A stretch of 7,684 nt of DNA from an uncultured bacterium (GTDB taxonomy: Bacteria; Cyanobacteriota; Vampirovibrionia; Gastranaerophilales; Gastranaerophilaceae). The notes under the pieces were generated by a model that saw only the letters and a list, made by a program, of their open reading frames with translations, searched no databases and had not been told where the DNA came from. This document shows positions 6,044 to 7,684 of this stretch, piece after piece; within the stretch, counting starts at the first letter, position 1, and every line of letters starts with the position of its first letter. Made by a program: the position numbers and the translations under genes. The stretch is from the NCBI GenBank assembly GCA_902782905.1, contig CACZPB010000150.1:1-7684 (forward strand), written 5' to 3'.

Positions 6044-6123
6044 AATCAAAATATTGACTTTTAAAAACTCATCCTTATAAACATGTTGAATTACATCAAA
6101 CGGATGATTTTACAAAAAAATAC

Positions 6124-6150
6124 TAAAGCATCAAAATGAATTATCCGATA
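6124..6150 (+). promoter_or_regulatory. Sigma-28 (FliA/SigD)-type flagellar promoter
   Basis: TAAA (6124-6127, preceded by C) is the flagellar -35. After 16 bases comes TCCGATAG (6144-6151), matching seven of the eight bases shared by the GCCGATAA and GCCGATAT -10 consensus forms except at the ends, with the core CCGATA intact. The SigD form is TAAA, 14-16 bases, GCCGATAT. The predicted start near 6157 gives a leader of about 19 bases that contains the AAAGAGGTGA ribosome site. The placement directly before flagellar genes makes chance unlikely. Confidence 0.8.
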
Positions 6151-6160
6151 GGACATGTAA

Positions 6161-6170
6161 AAAGAGGTGA
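6161..6170 (+). promoter_or_regulatory. Ribosome binding site that fixes the first flagellar start
   Basis: AAAGAGGTGA is a strong complement to the 16S 3' end. It is five bases from the ATG at 6176, which is therefore the start. An in-frame GTG at 6167 would give three more residues, but it lies inside this site and so cannot use it. Confidence 0.8.
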
Positions 6171-6175
6171 ATACT

Positions 6176-6874
6176 ATGCAAATCAATGGCGGTGTAAGAT
6201 TTTGTGAACCCGGAATGCGAGCTTCTATAAGAGCAATGCATGTTCAAAGTGAAATCTTGGGAATGATTAACGAAAACGTTGAAGGATTTGATAAAGTCGG
6301 CTTCCAAAGACGCGAACCTGTTGTTTCCACAATGACAGAATATATCGGTATTCACGGACTTTCAAGTACGGTTGATGATCAAGTCGGGCGTATTATGGTA
6401 TCAAAAAATCCTCTTGACATTGCGCTTGCAAACAAAGGTTATTTTCAAGTCCAAACAACAAACGGTGTAAAACTCACCCGTGACGGCAGATTTAAACTTG
6501 ATAAACAAGGTAACCTGGTGACATTAGAGGATTTTCCTGTTCTATCGGATGCCGGAATGCCGATAAAACTTCCTGTTGTTCCTGATAACATCGATAAAGT
6601 CGTAGTAAACTCAAAAGGCAAAGTAAGCGTATACGACAAAAAAACAAACAAACTTGCTGATGCGGGATTTTTGGGAATAGTAGATGCAAACGGAATGGCA
6701 GTCTTAAGTCCTGATGTTAAGCAAGGTTACAATGAATATTCAAACGTAACGCTTCAGAACGAATTTTTGGCAGTAAAGCCTGTTGTAAGAAATTTTGAAG
6801 CAAACAGACAGATATTCTTAATTGAGAGCAGCAATTTACAAAAAGTTATAAGCCAACTTGGCTCAGCTAACTAA
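6176..6874 (+). CDS. Flagellar basal-body rod/hook protein, FlgF/FlgG family
   Basis: Structural subunit of the flagellar rod or its proximal hook junction, exported through the flagellar type III system, so no Sec signal is expected or seen. It has 232 residues from the ATG chosen by the ribosome site; typical FlgF/FlgG proteins are about 240-260. The N-terminal rod helix is divergent: INENVEGFDKVGFQR (31-45) stands where the family has ANNLAN and GFKR. The core is clear: VSKNPLDIALANKGYF (75-90) and LTRDGRFKLDKQGNLV (100-115) are the FlgE/F/G signature. The C-terminus (YSNVTLQNEF, 188-197, then RNFEANRQIF, 205-214) matches the SNVN and R-x-x-EAN-x end of rod proteins. It is first in the operon, behind a sigma-28 promoter, with 18 bases to the next homologous gene. 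It could be FlgF or FlgG; divergence prevents a firm choice. Confidence 0.88.
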   Translation: MQINGGVRFCEPGMRASIRAMHVQSEILGMINENVEGFDKVGFQRREPVVSTMTEYIGIHGLSSTVDDQVGRIMVSKNPLDIALANKGYFQVQTTNGVKLTRDGRFKLDKQGNLVTLEDFPVLSDAGMPIKLPVVPDNIDKVVVNSKGKVSVYDKKTNKLADAGFLGIVDANGMAVLSPDVKQGYNEYSNVTLQNEFLAVKPVVRNFEANRQIFLIESSNLQKVISQLGSAN

Positions 6875-6892
6875 TAAAAAGGCAGGTTAATT

Positions 6893-7609
6893 ATGTACAA
6901 CATGCAAGCAGTAGTAAGAAAAAGCATTAATAACGCAACGATGCAGTTTGAAAGACTGGGTTATGTAGCAAATAACCTTGCAAACTATAACACTGCGGCT
7001 TATAAAACCGTAAGTTTTGAGCAAATGCTGAGAGAGGACGGCTTAATTGACGGCGCAATCAGAAGAAATACTTTGCAAGGTTCAATTAGAGTAAGTAAAA
7101 ATCCTTATGACATAGCAATAAAAGGTGAAGGATATATTCCGGTAGTTTCTCCTGACGGCGAAATTCAGTACACAAGAGACGGTGCGCTAAAACGCGGAGA
7201 AAACGGATATCTTGTTACCGTTGACGATTGGATGGTTGGTGACGGAATAAAAATTCCTGCAAATTCTTATAAATTTGAAATCCGCCCGAACGGAGATGTT
7301 ATAAACTATGACAACAAAGGTTCTCTACCTGAAAAAATAGGTACAATTCCCATAGTTCAGTTTGATAATCCTGAAGCGTTAGAGCAAGGACATAACAACA
7401 AAATGGTATTCAACGCAGAATCAGGTGAACCGAGAATTGTAAAAGGTGATGACAGCGTAATTCGTCAATACGCAACAGAAGTTTCTAACGTAAACATATA
7501 CGACGAATTAAATGACATGATGAGGCTTAACACATCAATGATTGCAAGTATGAATCTAATGAAAGTCGCAGATGATATGTATAATAAAGCAATCAATATC
7601 AGAGAATAG
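6893..7609 (+). CDS. Flagellar basal-body rod protein, FlgG/FlgF family
   Basis: Second rod/hook subunit in the operon, 238 residues, paralogous to the preceding gene. It has the textbook N-terminal motif YVANNLANYNTAAYK (24-38), the core VSKNPYDIAIKGEGYI (67-82), YTRDGALKRGENGYLV (93-108), and a C-terminal SNVNIYDELNDMM (198-210) followed by the amphipathic helix that packs against the N-terminal helix in rod proteins. It is closer to canonical FlgG at both ends than its neighbour, so FlgG is the likelier role, with the upstream gene as FlgF. The order would then be the usual flgF-flgG. The start at 6893 follows GGCAGG (6881-6886) by six bases; the next methionine (6902) has no such site. 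It is shorter than the usual 260-residue FlgG. No promoter is visible in the 18-base gap, so it is co-transcribed. Confidence 0.9.
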   Translation: MYNMQAVVRKSINNATMQFERLGYVANNLANYNTAAYKTVSFEQMLREDGLIDGAIRRNTLQGSIRVSKNPYDIAIKGEGYIPVVSPDGEIQYTRDGALKRGENGYLVTVDDWMVGDGIKIPANSYKFEIRPNGDVINYDNKGSLPEKIGTIPIVQFDNPEALEQGHNNKMVFNAESGEPRIVKGDDSVIRQYATEVSNVNIYDELNDMMRLNTSMIASMNLMKVADDMYNKAINIRE

Positions 7610-7629
7610 CAGAGAGCAGGGTGATATAA

Positions 7630-7684
7630 ATGAGTTACACAAGTTTAGATGCAATGGGCAAAACTAATTTAATGATGGATTTGA
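7630..7684 (+). CDS. Start of a third gene in the flagellar operon, cut by window edge
   Basis: Eighteen codons are visible, beginning MSYTSLDAMGKTNLMMDL. AGGGTGAT (7618-7625) lies four bases before the ATG, and the gene begins 20 bases after the preceding stop, in the same strand and spacing pattern as the other flagellar genes. The fragment is too short to identify. From position it is probably another flagellar assembly or rod-associated protein. Confidence 0.65.
   Translation, partial: MSYTSLDAMGKTNLMMDL

Noticed and set aside
6055..6081. Plus-strand TTGACT and TATAAA as a housekeeping promoter for the flagellar operon
   Set aside because: The spacing is only 15 bases and the sigma-28 site downstream is a better and better-placed match.
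6069..6107. TCATCC and GGATGA inverted arms in the spacer before the flagellar operon
   Set aside because: Six-base arms 27 bases apart are expected by chance in a spacer of this size.
6167..6169. GTG as start of the first flagellar gene
   Set aside because: It is part of the AAAGAGGTGA ribosome site itself; the ATG at 6176 is at the right distance.
6131..6689. Three minus-strand open frames overlapping the first flagellar gene
   Set aside because: They are antisense to conserved rod-protein motifs, and one would run through the sigma-28 promoter.
1..7684. Defence system, CRISPR array, insertion sequence or prophage
   Set aside because: No repeat array, transposase, integrase, terminal inverted repeats or toxin-antitoxin pair is visible. 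The helicase is a housekeeping Ski2-like type rather than a defence helicase, and its neighbours are metabolic and flagellar.

Overview
The window is AT-rich bacterial chromosome with seven protein-coding genes, two of them cut by the window edges. The best guess at a source is a non-photosynthetic relative of the cyanobacteria (Melainabacteria/Vampirovibrionia, for example gut Gastranaerophilales). The grounds are a Ski2-like helicase with a DSHCT C-terminus of the kind common in Cyanobacteria, low GC, Shine-Dalgarno-led genes, a compact glucose-6-phosphate isomerase, and flagellar rod genes next to housekeeping genes. This is inference, not proof. I see no mobile element, CRISPR array, tRNA or rRNA.

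Layout. Bases 1-2211 (minus strand) hold most of a large Ski2/Mtr4-type RNA helicase whose C-terminus runs off the left edge. A 271-base divergent spacer (2212-2482) holds two outward-facing promoters and two short inverted repeats. It leads to an 80-residue unrecognised gene (2483-2725, plus) ended by a strong intrinsic terminator. Convergent to it is pgi (2811-4106, minus). Divergent from pgi is a secreted von Willebrand factor A protein (4217-5125, plus). Convergent to that is a prephenate dehydratase-like protein with an ACT domain (5172-6017, minus), whose terminator hairpin lies inside its last codons. After a 149-base divergent spacer comes a flagellar operon on the plus strand: two FlgF/FlgG-type rod/hook proteins (6176-6874 and 6893-7609) and the first 18 codons of a third gene (7630 to the edge). 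It is preceded by a good match to a sigma-28 (FliA/SigD) promoter.

How the genes work together. Only the flagellar genes form an evident functional unit. The rest are single-gene units in alternating orientation, each with its own promoter and in places its own terminator. Four of the promoters share an extended -10 element, TATGCTAWWAT, which appears to be the housekeeping promoter style here. The flagellar unit uses a different, flagellar-type promoter.

The most interesting points are the prephenate dehydratase homologue, which lacks several residues normally required for catalysis and for phenylalanine binding; the terminator embedded in its coding sequence; the sigma-28 promoter directly in front of rod-type genes; the shared extended -10 element; and the small gene with a long leader carrying a perfect inverted repeat. 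I did not find a new multi-gene system.
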